Positions 1 to 9,197 of a DNA stretch of 22,296 nucleotides are shown here, one piece after another. Source of the DNA: Chara braunii (lineage: Eukaryota; Streptophyta; Charophyceae; Charales; Characeae); assembly GCA_003427395.1 (NCBI GenBank), contig BFEA01000014.1, positions 1,684,498-1,706,793 on the forward strand. Direction: 5' to 3'. Positions within the stretch are counted from its first letter, which is position 1; each line of letters begins with the position of its first letter. The notes below the pieces were generated by a model. The model was not told the origin of the DNA. It did not search any database and saw nothing but the letters and a program-made list of their open reading frames with translations. Both the position numbers and the translations under genes were made by a program.

Positions 1-912
1 GTAAAAGGCCAGGCCGAGGATCGTCAGAGAGGTCCATCGGAACAGGGGGCTGCTCGGGGTACGGATTGTTTTCAATTCGGTCCCGGGTCCCCTGCGGTAT
101 GAGAGTCTGTTGTGGCTGGCAGGTGTGCATCCAAGCACAACTGTTCCTGACCTGAGCCTGCCACACCGTGAAGCCAGGAGATATAGTTGCTGGGCGATCG
201 AAGTTGTGTCGGCAATCACACAGCCCTGCGGGAATATCCCCAGGGTTTGTTGAAGTTGGGCCGCCCAGTGGAGGACAGGGCCTTGCGTCCCCATTTCAAC
301 AGGACCCGATGGCGGTCCGCCCACAACCGTAGCAGCAGGGTGTTGGACTTCAGGGCCAGTGTCATCCGGGACGGGGGGCAGTCGTTCCACGTCCATTTGC
401 TGTCTGAGGTGGGTTGTGTCTTCCTGGGCGGGGGATATTCGCTCGACCTCCATTTCCTGTCCGAGGTCCCTAGGGGCCATGCAGGTGTCTGCAGGGAGGG
501 GTGGAAGAGACTCCATCTCCATCTCATCTTCTGTGATCATGGGGAATTTAGTGTCATCTTTCGTGGCGCCGGTGTCTGCGTTCAGAGGTTGCGCCTCCCC
601 CATCTGTACCTCCGTTTCGTGGTTGAGCGGTGGAGGGGGATGGAGACGGGGTTTCACTTCATCCATCTTTGGTAATTGTTGTGGTTCACCCACCATGCCG
701 TTGTCAGGGTCACTATGTCGGGGTGAGCTTTCCCATTCTCGAAAATAGTTGTTTCGACACTTGTGTGGCGAGGCCCTATAATGCCACTCTTGAAACGTCG
801 CGCGTCGCCCGCCTGCAAAAAACGAATTTGCAAGTGTGCTCGCGAATTGGCCTTCGACCGGCTCGTTTTTAGAGAGTGCACCTCCTGTCCCGGCGGCCAG
901 ACGTTGTCCCAT
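1..912 (-). CDS. Uncharacterised acidic/proline-rich repeat protein, 3' end beyond window
   Basis: The minus-strand frame is open from the in-frame TAG at 963-961 to the window edge. The first ATG is at 912-910, giving 304 codons with no stop seen, far longer than expected by chance at this base composition. I do not recognise the family. The N-terminal part (residues 1-70) is basic and aromatic. Residues about 90-200 carry four degenerate units of about 20 residues, with cores like MEMESLPPLPADT, MEVERISPAQEDT and MDVERLPPVPDDT, and a more diverged first unit with LNADT. The visible C-terminal part ends in a hydrophobic stretch (WTSLTILGLAFY) that could begin a membrane segment. The internal protein repeats favour this frame over the shorter open frames opposite it. 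It could be an exon of a host gene or an ORF of an unrecognised mobile element; no splice site or promoter was established. Confidence 0.6.
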   Translation of the reverse strand, partial: MGQRLAAGTGGALSKNEPVEGQFASTLANSFFAGGRRATFQEWHYRASPHKCRNNYFREWESSPRHSDPDNGMVGEPQQLPKMDEVKPRLHPPPPLNHETEVQMGEAQPLNADTGATKDDTKFPMITEDEMEMESLPPLPADTCMAPRDLGQEMEVERISPAQEDTTHLRQQMDVERLPPVPDDTGPEVQHPAATVVGGPPSGPVEMGTQGPVLHWAAQLQQTLGIFPQGCVIADTTSIAQQLYLLASRCGRLRSGTVVLGCTPASHNRLSYRRGPGTELKTIRTPSSPLFRWTSLTILGLAFY

Positions 913-1034
913 AGCGTAGTGGCACAGCTCCTCTGTCGAGTCCAACGACGCCCAGGGTTTCTAGAGTGCATGTAGTGTAACAGGTTCTAGAGTAAGTGCA
1001 GTGACGGCGGGTGTTTCGAGAGTCTCGCCTCTCT

Positions 1035-1093
1035 GACAATGCTAGTAGAACTCTCGAAATATTTCAAGAGTCTAGAGTAGTGCAGTGAGGCCC
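1035..1093. repeat. Dispersed repeat, copy 1 (partner at 3470-3528)
   Basis: This segment aligns with 3470-3528: both run from GACAA through an imperfect palindrome around GAAATATTTC or GAAAAATTTC to GAGTCTA-A/G-AGTAGTGCAG and end in a CCC. Arms such as ACTCT and AGAGT flank the A/T centre, so each copy can fold as a hairpin. A weaker third relative is seen near 7738-7775. Confidence 0.55.
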
Positions 1094-1107
1094 TAGATTC
1101 GAGCTAC

Positions 1108-1142
1108 TTCTTGAGTGCGGCATGGCTGCACTTACTCAAGAA
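1108..1142. other. Imperfect hairpin with 14 paired bases
   Basis: TTCTTGA (1108-1114) pairs with TCAAGAA (1136-1142). GTGCGGC (1115-1121) pairs with GCTGCAC (1125-1131) around an ATG loop, with one G-T pair and a four-base bulge (1132-1135). It sits in the TCTAGAGT-rich stretch. It may be part of a dispersed repeat rather than an independent RNA. Confidence 0.45.
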
Positions 1143-2029
1143 ATAGGCGTTTGAAAACCTGTTCTAGAGCTGTCTGAATGACTCTAGAAAAGTAATAGAG
1201 TTCTCATCGCTCCACTTAGGGCATAGGGGCTCATTAGACACTCCTCGGGCAAGTAAAATCTACAAGGACATTATCGTTCCACCTATCCTCGGAGAAGAAA
1301 TTGGAAAACAAATGTGAAAACATTTCCTCGAGAAACCCTTCTAGCGTCCTTTTGGCCCAGCCATTTCGTGCCCTAGTGCAAGGGACCTCATGAGGGCCCT
1401 TGGAGCTCAAGGATCCGTGATAATCGTAGCGGCGAAGGCACACGTTGTCGACAAGTACTTTTTTTTCGGGTGGTCCATTGGTGTTCCGCTAGCGGCTGCA
1501 CGGACATCTTCGAGCCTCAACGTTGGGATTTCAGGCAATGGGTCGCCAATGGTTACTCTCGAAGGACGGCTGTCGTCGGGGTTCGTCTAAAATTGGGGCT
1601 GCATCGTGGTGCGCCCCTCCAGCTTCGTAGGGGTTCAACGGTCGGGAAAATTGAATATTTTACCCGATCCTTCCCGCATCCCTGCTCATGTCGACGACAG
1701 AAAACGTTAGAGTGCATGTGTCGTATGCTGTCCTTTACCATTTGCTCTTTTCATCTTCGCTGTTTGTCTGACTTCCACCGTCATCATGGAGTAACAGCCC
1801 TGTCGTAGTTGCGATTTTGCTTTTCCTGTTCCACATATGCATCCTCGGCAGGGTGCCTGGGCATACACGCAGCACTGCCTTTACAGGATGGCTTTCGCCT
1901 TGTTTGCATCCTCGTCGCTATTGGATCTTGCCGTCTCGCCTCCATGAGATAACCACCGTCATCTTCGCCGTGTGTGTCCTTCTCAACGCACGTGTGTCAT
2001 CGCTTCCGCTCCATCCACCCCGTCCATTT

Positions 2030-2280
2030 GCACTCGTCATTGTCGTATATCCCGCATCGTCGTCGCTGTCGTCATCTCCCACAACTGCCATCGCCTTGAA
2101 CATCCTTTGGCCATCGTCGGTGTCGCCATCACCATTGCCATCACGAGAGTTGACGTCGCCATGATCTCGAATTTCGCCAGGCACTTTGTGTGACCATCAT
2201 TGACGTCACCATCGCAATCGCGTGACGCCTATCACCGTCGAAGCCTGCATTCGTGGATCGTTGTCGTCGCGGTCTTCTGC
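2030..2280. repeat. Degenerate trinucleotide repeat (CATCGT/GTC type)
   Basis: Words such as CATCGTCGTCG, GTCGTCATC, GCCATCACC and TTGACGTCACC recur with a period of three. This is a mutated microsatellite. On the minus strand it reads as Asp/Gly-rich codons, which explains the short open frames here; I do not take them as genes. Confidence 0.55.
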
Positions 2281-2284
2281 CCCC

Positions 2285-2752
2285 CTAATTTCTCGCAATC
2301 AAACGATCGTCGTCTGTGAAGTCCAACATTGTAGCGGCTGACGTCGCTCGTAGAAGAACACTGCAACCCATGGTGCAACAAACCTGAAGTACAGCCTCGG
2401 TGATGGCCACGGTATCCAGCCCTTTGACCGGGACTTGATGAAGTGTCTTCCTCATCTGTGCATGGATCTGCGCTCTCATTCTGCCCAATGCCCTCTCCTG
2501 CTGACAACGGAAAAACACGACTGTCACGGCTGCCGCCACGACCGTCTTCTCGGTTGTTGTCAACTTCGCACGTCTATCGTGACGGTCGCCTCCGCTGTTC
2601 ATCGGCACGAGTGTTGCAATGCTCATCAGTACAAAAATACAACAACCTACGAACCACGGTAACCTCGGCGCTAAATCGCAGACGTGTGCTCGACTCCATA
2701 TATACGCGCGGCTACAGGAGGCGATGAAAATGGACCTTCGCGGTGCGCTCAC
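2285..2752 (-). other. Open frame of about 155 codons, doubtful
   Basis: The frame has a GTG, not ATG, at its far end; the first ATG lies about 43 codons in. The conceptual product has one clear hydrophobic stretch (PWFVGCCIFVLMSIATLVPM) and a second shorter one (TVVAAAVTVVFF). It ends with TDDDRLIARN. A TATA-like TATATA lies near 2700. Open frames of this length are expected by chance in a window this size, and I see no family signature. Confidence 0.15.
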
Positions 2753-2992
2753 AAATTCACAAAATATGCGGATTTGGGAAGGGCGGATTTTAGGTTTTGG
2801 GCATGGTGCAGGTGGAACTGCTCTACCTTTTCAGATGGGACAAAGCCCTGGCTGTCTGGAGCAATGGCGATTTGGTACTTTGCTGGTCACACGGCACCAT
2901 CCACAAATTGTGTGAGAACTTTTGTGAACGAATTTTCACCAATTGAAATTGAATTCTCGAAGAAAATGCGAAAAAATAAATAAGGCATTTGT

Positions 2993-3159
2993 GGTCACCT
3001 CCAGAGGTGACCGCAAACTCACTTGCCCCGCGGCTACACAGGCCACTGACAAATGGGCACACGAATGGTACATTTAGGACTTTGGCAAATCTGTGCGACT
3101 GGTCCTCTACCTTTTTTGGGGGCAATTTGGGATCGTAGGTCCCAGTGTGAGTATGCCCT
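2993..3159 (-). repeat. Structured dispersed repeat, copy A
   Basis: On the plus strand this copy starts with a hairpin (GGTCACCT 2993-3000, loop CCAG, AGGTGACC 3005-3012). It continues through CAGGCCACTGACAAATG and ends with GTGAGTATGCCCT (3147-3159). Copies B (4501-4669) and C (8502-8689) share the same order of blocks. Read on the minus strand, each starts AGGGCATACTCAC and ends in the hairpin followed by CAAAT and a T-rich tract, which is why I list the minus strand. It could be a SINE-like or Pol III-type RNA or a MITE; no clear A or B box was found. Confidence 0.6.
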
Positions 3160-3469
3160 TACTGGATAAGTTGGCTCTAGATTTTTCATTTCTTGAGCTG
3201 TCAGAGCGGGTCGGTCCTTCTCACTCTATATTTATCTAAAGTACCTGTCTGCAAAGGTGATTTTTTTTAGGGAGGTCCGGAGGACCATTGAAACTTTGAA
3301 ACACCCTGGTTTTCCTTGAGTGGGCCTTGAGTCTAGGCGAACAACAACCTAGGTTGGCGCTGTCCTGTAGTGAAATGGCCGAACTCATAAAGTGACGGAG
3401 CAACTCTAGCTTTTCTAGACTCTAGCGCTAATGCGGCTATGCATAGATCTTAGGACTTTTCATGACTTT

Positions 3470-3528
3470 GACAACTCTAGAACGACTCTTGAAAAATTTC
3501 ACGAGTCTAAAGTAGTGCAGCGTGCCCC
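3470..3528. repeat. Dispersed repeat, copy 2 (partner at 1035-1093)
   Basis: The centre is GACTCTTGAAAAATTTCACGAGTC-like, with GACTC/GAGTC arms around an A/T core, followed by TAAAGTAGTGCAG. It matches 1035-1093 block for block. Confidence 0.55.
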
Positions 3529-3906
3529 GAAAGCACCAAAAATGGTGGGACAAGGGGGGTGAGGCCAGGGTTTGCCATACTCAGAGCAGGCCTACGATAA
3601 TTCCCCTTGGTGGCGTGTGACAGTGGTGCCTAGGCCTTCCAGCGTGCCACCTCGGGAACTCTGGAATCTGAGTTCTAGTACGGTGTTCCCCGCTGCCTGT
3701 GACCAAGTTGGCACTGGTCTCGGTCGATACCCCCTGGGTGGGTGAGTGTGAGGTTGAGTGTTCTCAACTTGAGAGTCCTCTGCACGAGTGGGTGAGTTCA
3801 TTATGTTGTTAGAAGGCTGAAGGCTGACCCCGGTGTGTCCAACCGACTACCCGTTTGAAACCATCCCCGACCACCACGATGGTGCTGAAGGGCGTAGACA
3901 ACCCAG

Positions 3907-3990
3907 AGGGCATACTCACACGAGGACCGAAAGTCTCAAACTTTTGAGGCATTTGGATAGGCCTATTGGGGATTTCTGGTCCTCGTGTGG
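3907..3990. repeat. Head-to-head fragments of the structured repeat, 12-bp inverted arms
   Basis: AGGGCATACTCAC (3907-3919) is the reverse complement of the conserved end block of copies A-C. CACACGAGGACC (3917-3928) and GGTCCTCGTGTG (3978-3989) form a perfect 12-bp inverted repeat. Between them TTTTGAGGCATTTGGATAG matches a block in copy B (about 4573) in the plus direction. So two partial copies face each other, or the insert is a palindromic derivative. Confidence 0.5.
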
Positions 3991-4110
3991 TCACAAGGGC
4001 GGACTTCGTCCAGAAAGGAGGAAGTTGCGACCCTCACATTTCGCCCTCTGGGCAAGTGTGTGTAGTCACATGGGTGAGGACTAAAAGAGTAGATGGAGTT
4101 TCTTTCGTTT

Positions 4111-4319
4111 TTAAACCACCAGTACTTGGCCCAACTATCGGTCGTGGCGCTTTCCCGTTAACGTGCCGCGCCTTTAGGGCTTCGGGATACCTGACCACAA
4201 TGGCTGGAAACGCCAGCCAAAACATTTTCGAAACGGTACCCCGACGCTTCGGCGAAAATCGGCGCGCAGGGGCATTCCTGGCTCGGCACCGACAGTTGGG
4301 CCGAGTACTAGTGGTTTAA
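4111..4319. mobile_element. MITE-like element 1 with TTAA ends
   Basis: The left end reads TTAAACCACCAGTACTTGG and the right end, reverse-complemented, reads TTAAACCACTAGTACTCGG. The terminal inverted repeats run about 32 bp (through CCCAACT and TCGGT) with about four mismatches. Both ends fall on TTAA, which could be a TTAA target-site duplication as in piggyBac-type elements, or part of the repeat itself. The 209-bp length and lack of coding potential fit a non-autonomous element. A second copy is at 6157-6314. Confidence 0.75.
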
Positions 4320-4500
4320 CAACGTACATGGGGCTCCCTGCACTACTCTCCGAATGTGCAAAATGAGACTGAATCCACTGCTAGAACATAGATAGATACA
4401 TTGCCATCTTTTTTGCTTTTTTTTTGGCAGTCTGTTTTCTTCGTCGACGATTTTTTGCAATAAGGTAAGATGGGGGGAAAAAAATTGAAAGGTCATTTGA

Positions 4501-4669
4501 GACCACCTCTGGAGGTGGCTTCAAAAAGGATCCTTTCCGCAGTCTTGCAGGCCGCCGACAAAAGGGTCACCTTTTGAGGCATTTGGGTAGCGGGCCTCTC
4601 CAGTGTGACCCGAAAACTGACTCAAATTTTGGGATTTAAGGTCATTTGGTCCTCATGTGAGTATGCCCT
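4501..4669 (-). repeat. Structured dispersed repeat, copy B
   Basis: The hairpin is CCACCT (4503-4508), loop CTGG, AGGTGG (4513-4518). CAGGCCGCCGACAAAAG and AGTGTGAC follow, and GTGAGTATGCCCT closes at 4657-4669. Compared with copy A, stem pair 6 from the loop changes from T-A to C-G. The A-rich tract just upstream (plus strand) would be a T-run after the hairpin on the minus strand. Confidence 0.6.
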
Positions 4670-5180
4670 GAGTAGCTTCTCCAACAAGGCCATCTAGTCC
4701 AAGTTGCCCTATGATGCGCAACCTCACACCTCGCACGACGTCCCGTGCCGTCTAACGCCGACCAGAGTAATTGGGGGTGTGGCCGAGGATTTTTGGCCGG
4801 TGGGGTTGAATCGCCCGGACGGAACAGGGGATTCTTGTTTTGTACCGAGACATGTTTTGAGTTCGGGCCGTTGTCGAGGGCGAAAGAGAGGTACAAGGGA
4901 ACGAGAGGGGTTATTCTGAAACGACACACTCTGTTCTGATTCAAAAACTTCCGCTCGGGCGACGAGACTAAATCTCAGAGCAGCGCGCTACTCGGCCGAC
5001 TATTGACAAAATCAAAATGAGGGGAAAAGGGACAGGGAAGAGCGAAATTCACCGCTCTTTTCGCACTAAGTTCACTCTAACTCTAAGGCGGAAGCCCAGA
5101 GGCATGGCGCTCTCAGGCCACTGAGTCAGATTTTCATTGAGTCCCCACGGCCGTCCAGGTGCGGTGCCATTTGATTTGGG

Positions 5181-5618
5181 CTAGGCTGGGGGAACCCAGG
5201 TCCGAACGTTAGTCGGGAGTGCGCCCACGTTGAGGGAGAGCTCTGGGAATCGGGCAGCACCTTCGTATCCCAGGACTAATCTTCGCCAGGAACACGAATC
5301 TCCCTGCGGACACCAACGATAGTTAAATTGAAGCCACCAGGGTAGCACCGTCAGATCGGTGTAAGGCAGAATCAAGGGAGGGGAAGTGAACCGACCAATC
5401 AGAACAAACCCGCTTCCCCATACATGGCAGGCCCTGGTCGGGCTATACAGACGAATCTTCTCGGTTCGTCGCAGGGTGTTCCATACGTCCGCATCGCAGT
5501 ACACGTCGTCGTCGTGTGCGATAAGGAAGGACGGTAGCACGCTGCAACAGATCGGCGAGAGGGTCGAGCACGGGCAATTATCTGCGCCCGTATTTGCCGA
5601 GGCGAACACTGACTCCAT
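5181..5618 (-). other. 145-codon open frame, family not recognised
   Basis: The frame has an ATG at 5618-5616 and a stop at 5181. The product contains FLIAHDDDVYCDADVWNTLRR, where the DDD resembles the metal-binding triad of several glycosyltransferase families, but the flanks do not let me assign one. Just upstream on the same strand (5643-5635) is GAG followed by GTAAGT, a good donor consensus, next to the endonuclease-like remnant. The length alone is within chance expectation. The DDD match may be coincidence. Confidence 0.2.
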
Positions 5619-5640
5619 TCAAAATTTTAATGGAACTTAC

Positions 5641-5814
5641 CTCAGCCTCTTTGTCGCAGTCAAAGTGCAGGCTTAGGAATACAACGTCGTGATCACTAAT
5701 TAGTTGTCAGGACATAGGTGACTAGGACCGAGGCGCGAGGATATCAACTGCGTCGTGGAGACGCGTAAGACTGGTGTCCCCGGTTGTCAGACACAAGTCA
5801 TGGAGAAACACCAT
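5641..5814 (-). pseudogene. Possible LINE endonuclease C-terminal remnant
   Basis: On the minus strand one frame reads MVFLHDLCLTTGDTSLTRLH, then DAVDILAPRS, two stops within seven codons (TAG, TGA), and then ISDHDVVFLSLHFD. The order of D-I-L and a later SDH-x-V followed by alternating hydrophobics resembles the end of the APE-type endonuclease of non-LTR retrotransposons, where SDH is the conserved catalytic motif. A second frame between the stops (LVTYVLTTN) would fit the usual spacing, suggesting two small frameshifts. No reverse transcriptase follows. This is inferred from motif order only. Confidence 0.4.
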
Positions 5815-6156
5815 CCCAATTAACCCGGGTTACTTACTCATGCAAGGGGAGAGGAAGGAAAAAGTTAGCGACGATCCCTACGCATATGCGTGGCACAGGG
5901 ATAGGCAAGGGTCAGGGAAGAGAGGGGATTCCAATGCACTCATGCATTCATGCAGACGGTCGACACCCAGTGTTCCGCAGAGTTGCGCCTGTGAGCGCCC
6001 ACACACCTACACATACATTTATCTTGGACGGCGAGACATTCAACATCCATAGACTCTAATACCAATCAACATGCATACAATGGGACATTGCACACACCAC
6101 ACTTGGACAAATCAGCAATGGAGATAGAAGCGAGTCCCTCGCTATTCAAAATTCGC

Positions 6157-6314
6157 TTAAACCACCAGTACTTCCTAAAGTCATGCCAGTTAACAAGCCA
6201 CGGTTTTAGAAAATGTACGGGCCACTACAGGAGCGCCCAAATTCATCCATCTAGAACCGTTTCTACTCTATTTGTTTCCACAGCCGGTAGCTGGGCCAAG
6301 TACTAGTGGTTTAA
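6157..6314. mobile_element. MITE-like element 2 with TTAA ends
   Basis: The left end is TTAAACCACCAGTACTT and the right end reverse-complemented is TTAAACCACTAGTACTTGG. The first 15 or so bases match element 1 at both ends, and CCCAGCTACCGG continues at the right. At 158 bp it is shorter than element 1; the interiors have diverged, sharing little beyond GTTAAC. Confidence 0.7.
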
Positions 6315-6319
6315 GGCTG

Positions 6320-6980
6320 GCCTCTGTCAGGTGCAGCCCCCAATCAGTCTGAACATCAACCAACCATAGCCACAAGGCCCTGCTGCTGGCGCATTCGATC
6401 TCCACCACCGCTCCGTCACTCCCATTGTCTTACCCAAAGTCTACCACTAGTTTCACCCCACGTCGTCACTCTGCCCGTCACTGGGCATGTCAAGCCTGTT
6501 TGACGTTTCGGACTTCACGCATAACTCGCGCAGCATTGCAGCCAAAGTCAAAGAGGAGGAGAGGAAGGGACTGCGATAATTTATAGCGCGGAAGGTGGCA
6601 AAGTGTCAGCGTCAAGTGCGGGTAGCAAGGGGTGTAGATGAGCAACACAAAAGAAAGGCAGGGATTCTAGGAGGATCAAAAGAGGCGAGTCGAAAGTTCT
6701 GTGTAACTGGGGTGGTCGTTCAAGTGTGCGCGCACTCCGCTTTCACCACATTGATCCGACTATCCGAACTAGACAACCAAGCACTCGTGTTGATAGGTGA
6801 GTAGGGGATCAGACGTAATGTTGGGGGAAGACGAAGAGACACACACAAAGGAGCATGCAGCAAGAAGGGAAGATGGCGCGTTGGAAGCGGGTTTGCGCAA
6901 CGTGCAAGAAATTTGAAAAACGGCCGCGCGTGCCTTATTATGAAGAAAATTAAAAATTCCAACCACATTAATTCCTAACC
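6320..6980. other. No gene recognised
   Basis: Only short open frames are present, and nothing shows a domain or repeated unit I can name. Confidence 0.4.
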
Positions 6981-6981
6981 G

Positions 6982-7027
6982 TTTCTTGGATCTCTTGGTG
7001 CAGTCGCTAACTGTCTGTACCAAGAAA
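6982..7027. other. Hairpin with 8-bp stem and inner CAGT/ACTG
   Basis: TTTCTTGG (6982-6989) pairs with CCAAGAAA (7020-7027). CAGT (7001-7004) and ACTG (7010-7013) can pair inside. No promoter or related copy was found. Confidence 0.35.
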
Positions 7028-7860
7028 TCAACAGGGACGATTCTGAAAGATGCAAATTTCTTTTACGCCCCTCTACTATTGAAGAATAGACCACGCTCTT
7101 CCGATCAACCAGAATCCGTAATTAGAGGCTTACGCTGGATTTTCCCCCCGAAGGGTACGGGAATCCGCTGAGTACGGACCCTAGCTTATCACAGCCCTCT
7201 ATGCTGGTCGGGTGATGGTTCTGAGTGCTGGTCACAATGAGGGGACAGGGGGTACGCTGGAGTATTCATGTGGGGATGGGTAGGGTAGGTTGCCTATCCT
7301 GTCAGGACAGCCATTGGCTGCCGCTGCCATCAATCACTGCAGGTCTGGTCCTTGGCCTCTACAACACCCTGGGCTTTCTACAAACATAAAAAAGAAAAAA
7401 AAAGGGCATCATCACACTAGCACTATCTTAAAAGTGGGTCTCGCCAAACCACTGTCCAAACGGAAAAGTATGAGTGCATCTTCCTGCAGACAATGGAAAG
7501 ATGCATAGGTTACTATGGGATGCATCTTACCACTTTCTGGGGAAGACGCATTCATTCTTTTTTTATTCTGAGGAGGGGCCCTGTATCTGACGGCCCTACC
7601 TGCCTGCATCTGGTCGCAATTCTATCCAGAAATAAGTAAGAAAGTGCTAATGTGAGTATGCCCTCACTCAGCTGTGGCATTCCAGCATCTGCAAGGTTTG
7701 CTATCTGGCTTTTGCTTAAATAGGTCCTCGCCACAACACTCACGAGTCCAAGAAAAATTTTGCGAGTGCTCCCTAACATGAAATCCGGCTCAACAGTGCG
7801 TTTCTTGCCATGCTTTGCACTCTTGAAAGGGCCACTCTCCAAGTCTGAAAATGTCAGTTG
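7028..7860. other. No gene recognised; stray GTGAGTATGCCCT block
   Basis: The only named element is GTGAGTATGCCCT at 7652-7664, the end block of the structured dispersed repeat, without the rest of that repeat upstream. A degenerate relative of the 1035/3470 repeat lies near 7738-7775. Confidence 0.4.
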
Positions 7861-7993
7861 CCACATCCAGACATGTTCAGTGTGAAGCAGTCTAATAGAA
7901 GTCTGTTTGTCCCTTTGAGCTCCACTNCCACATCCAGACATGTTCAGTGTGAAGCAGTCTAATAGAAGTCTGTTTGTCCCTTTGAGCTCCACT
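7861..7993. repeat. Perfect 66-bp duplication around a single N (likely assembly join)
   Basis: Positions 7861-7926 and 7928-7993 are identical for 66 bases and are separated only by an N at 7927. This is what results when two overlapping contig ends are placed side by side with a placeholder base. The 228-codon open frame crossing this point (8238-7552, minus) depends on the duplication: removing 67 bases shifts the frame into stops. Confidence 0.75.
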
Positions 7994-8369
7994 CCCGAAT
8001 CTGGGATGAAACTTGGAGGTACTAAGGAGCTCTTTTGACAATGCAGCTTTGCTGGTATGATTTTGGGAGTCACTGTGCTCTTGGGAGTTACATTCTGACA
8101 GCTCCTGAATTCAATCGGACAGATCAAGTTCGGGAGCTGGTGTGGCAATGCTGCACTCCCGAAAACAGCCACTTTTGGGAGTAGTGCGACGAGGCCCATA
8201 CTACCCCGCCTGGTCACATAGCTGTAGCAAATCACCAACGATACAAGTGGGGCCCAGCCAATTACGACAATGGTGCCTCACATGGTCACACAGTGTGAGG
8301 CCGTAATCCTTTAGGCTAAGCTTTTATTTGCTCTTTTGAACCCCAAGAAACATTTTCTTACAAAGCTGA

Positions 8370-8388
8370 GAAACGGGCCCGGTGTCCC
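8370..8388. repeat. Recurrent GGGACACCGG-type block, copy 1
   Basis: GAAACGGGCCCGGTGTCCC matches blocks at 10229-10248, 10494-10512 and 20611-20630 (consensus GAAANCGGGYCCRGTGTCCC), all in the same orientation. Two of the others have a T-rich tract upstream, as a minus-strand retroposon poly(A) tail would give. Confidence 0.5.
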
Positions 8389-8501
8389 TCACATCAAGGT
8401 AACCGTTCTGTTTGTTTCCCACACTTGAACTCCTTGCAACACCTACAGAAGCGCATAAATTTTCTTTTATACATTCCCAAAATGAAAAAAAAGAATTTGC
8501 C

Positions 8502-8689
8502 ATCACCTCTCAAGGTGGTATCAAAATGCCGATCCCATTAAAAAAAACAAACCATCATTGCGTCTTGCCAGGCCGCTGAAAAATGCTACCCCTTTTACAG
8601 GTTTGGTGGTCGAGAAGACATAGTGTGACTGTAAGAGCATAGCAGTTGTTTCAGTTTTGCTAAAAAAAAAACTAGCGTGAGTATGCCTT
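8502..8689 (-). repeat. Structured dispersed repeat, copy C
   Basis: The hairpin is ATCACCT (8502-8508), loop CTCA, AGGTGGT (8513-8519). CAGGCCGCTGAAAAATG and AGTGTGAC follow, and the end block is GTGAGTATGCCTT (8677-8689). Relative to copy A, stem pair 7 from the loop changes from G-C to A-T and pair 6 from T-A to T-G, so pairing is kept. Confidence 0.6.
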
Positions 8690-9190
8690 GAATTGGTTCA
8701 GCTGAAGCGGACTGTACCTTCCCGTTAGATTGCATTTACGAAATAAGTTGCCTGTGAAGTACCAGCTCCTGTGCTCGAACGAACTTCTGAAACCCTGTGT
8801 TTTTCCTTTCGACCATTAACGGGCTTTAGGGTATCTCCTTTTCGGCTGGTGGATAATGCATGAGTCCTATGACCACCAATGCCTCCCCATTTCAAGATGA
8901 TTTATGTGGGAGTTTTTGATTGCTATAAATTTTACGTAGGAAATATGCGCGCCTTGGCGAGCACACTCAGAATTTCTTTTTGACGGTTGGGAATTTCTGG
9001 AAATCGTGGGCGCACTTCTCGGTGACGTGTTTTTTTCTTTGTGCATCAATGTCCCCAAATTAATCCCGGAAAACCTCGTGAATTTTCTCTAGGAATCAGA
9101 ATAGGCATAGAAACTTGCGCGTAAAAAAAAACAACAAAAAAACAAACAAACAAACGAGAGTAAATGGGCTCGGAGTATCCGCAGCAGGGG
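8690..9190. other. No gene recognised
   Basis: The sequence is A/T-rich with an A-run and CAAA repeats near 9126-9156. No supported feature was seen. Confidence 0.4.
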
Positions 9191-9197
9191 GAAAACT

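Larger units (their letters stand above)
913..1800. other. No gene recognised; TCTAGAGT-rich repeats and a hairpin
   Basis: Short open frames occur on both strands but none is longer than expected by chance and none resembles a family I know. The part from about 950 to 1200 is full of variants of CTAGAGT and ACTCTAGA and holds the dispersed repeat and hairpin listed separately. Confidence 0.5.

Noticed and set aside
187-675. 162-codon plus-strand open frame
   Set aside because: It starts at TTG, overlaps the longer minus-strand frame and lacks the internal protein repeats that the minus frame shows.
7552-8238. A 228-codon minus-strand open frame
   Set aside because: It runs through the N and the 66-bp duplicate. 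Collapsing the likely assembly duplication shifts the frame into several stops, so the length is an artefact.
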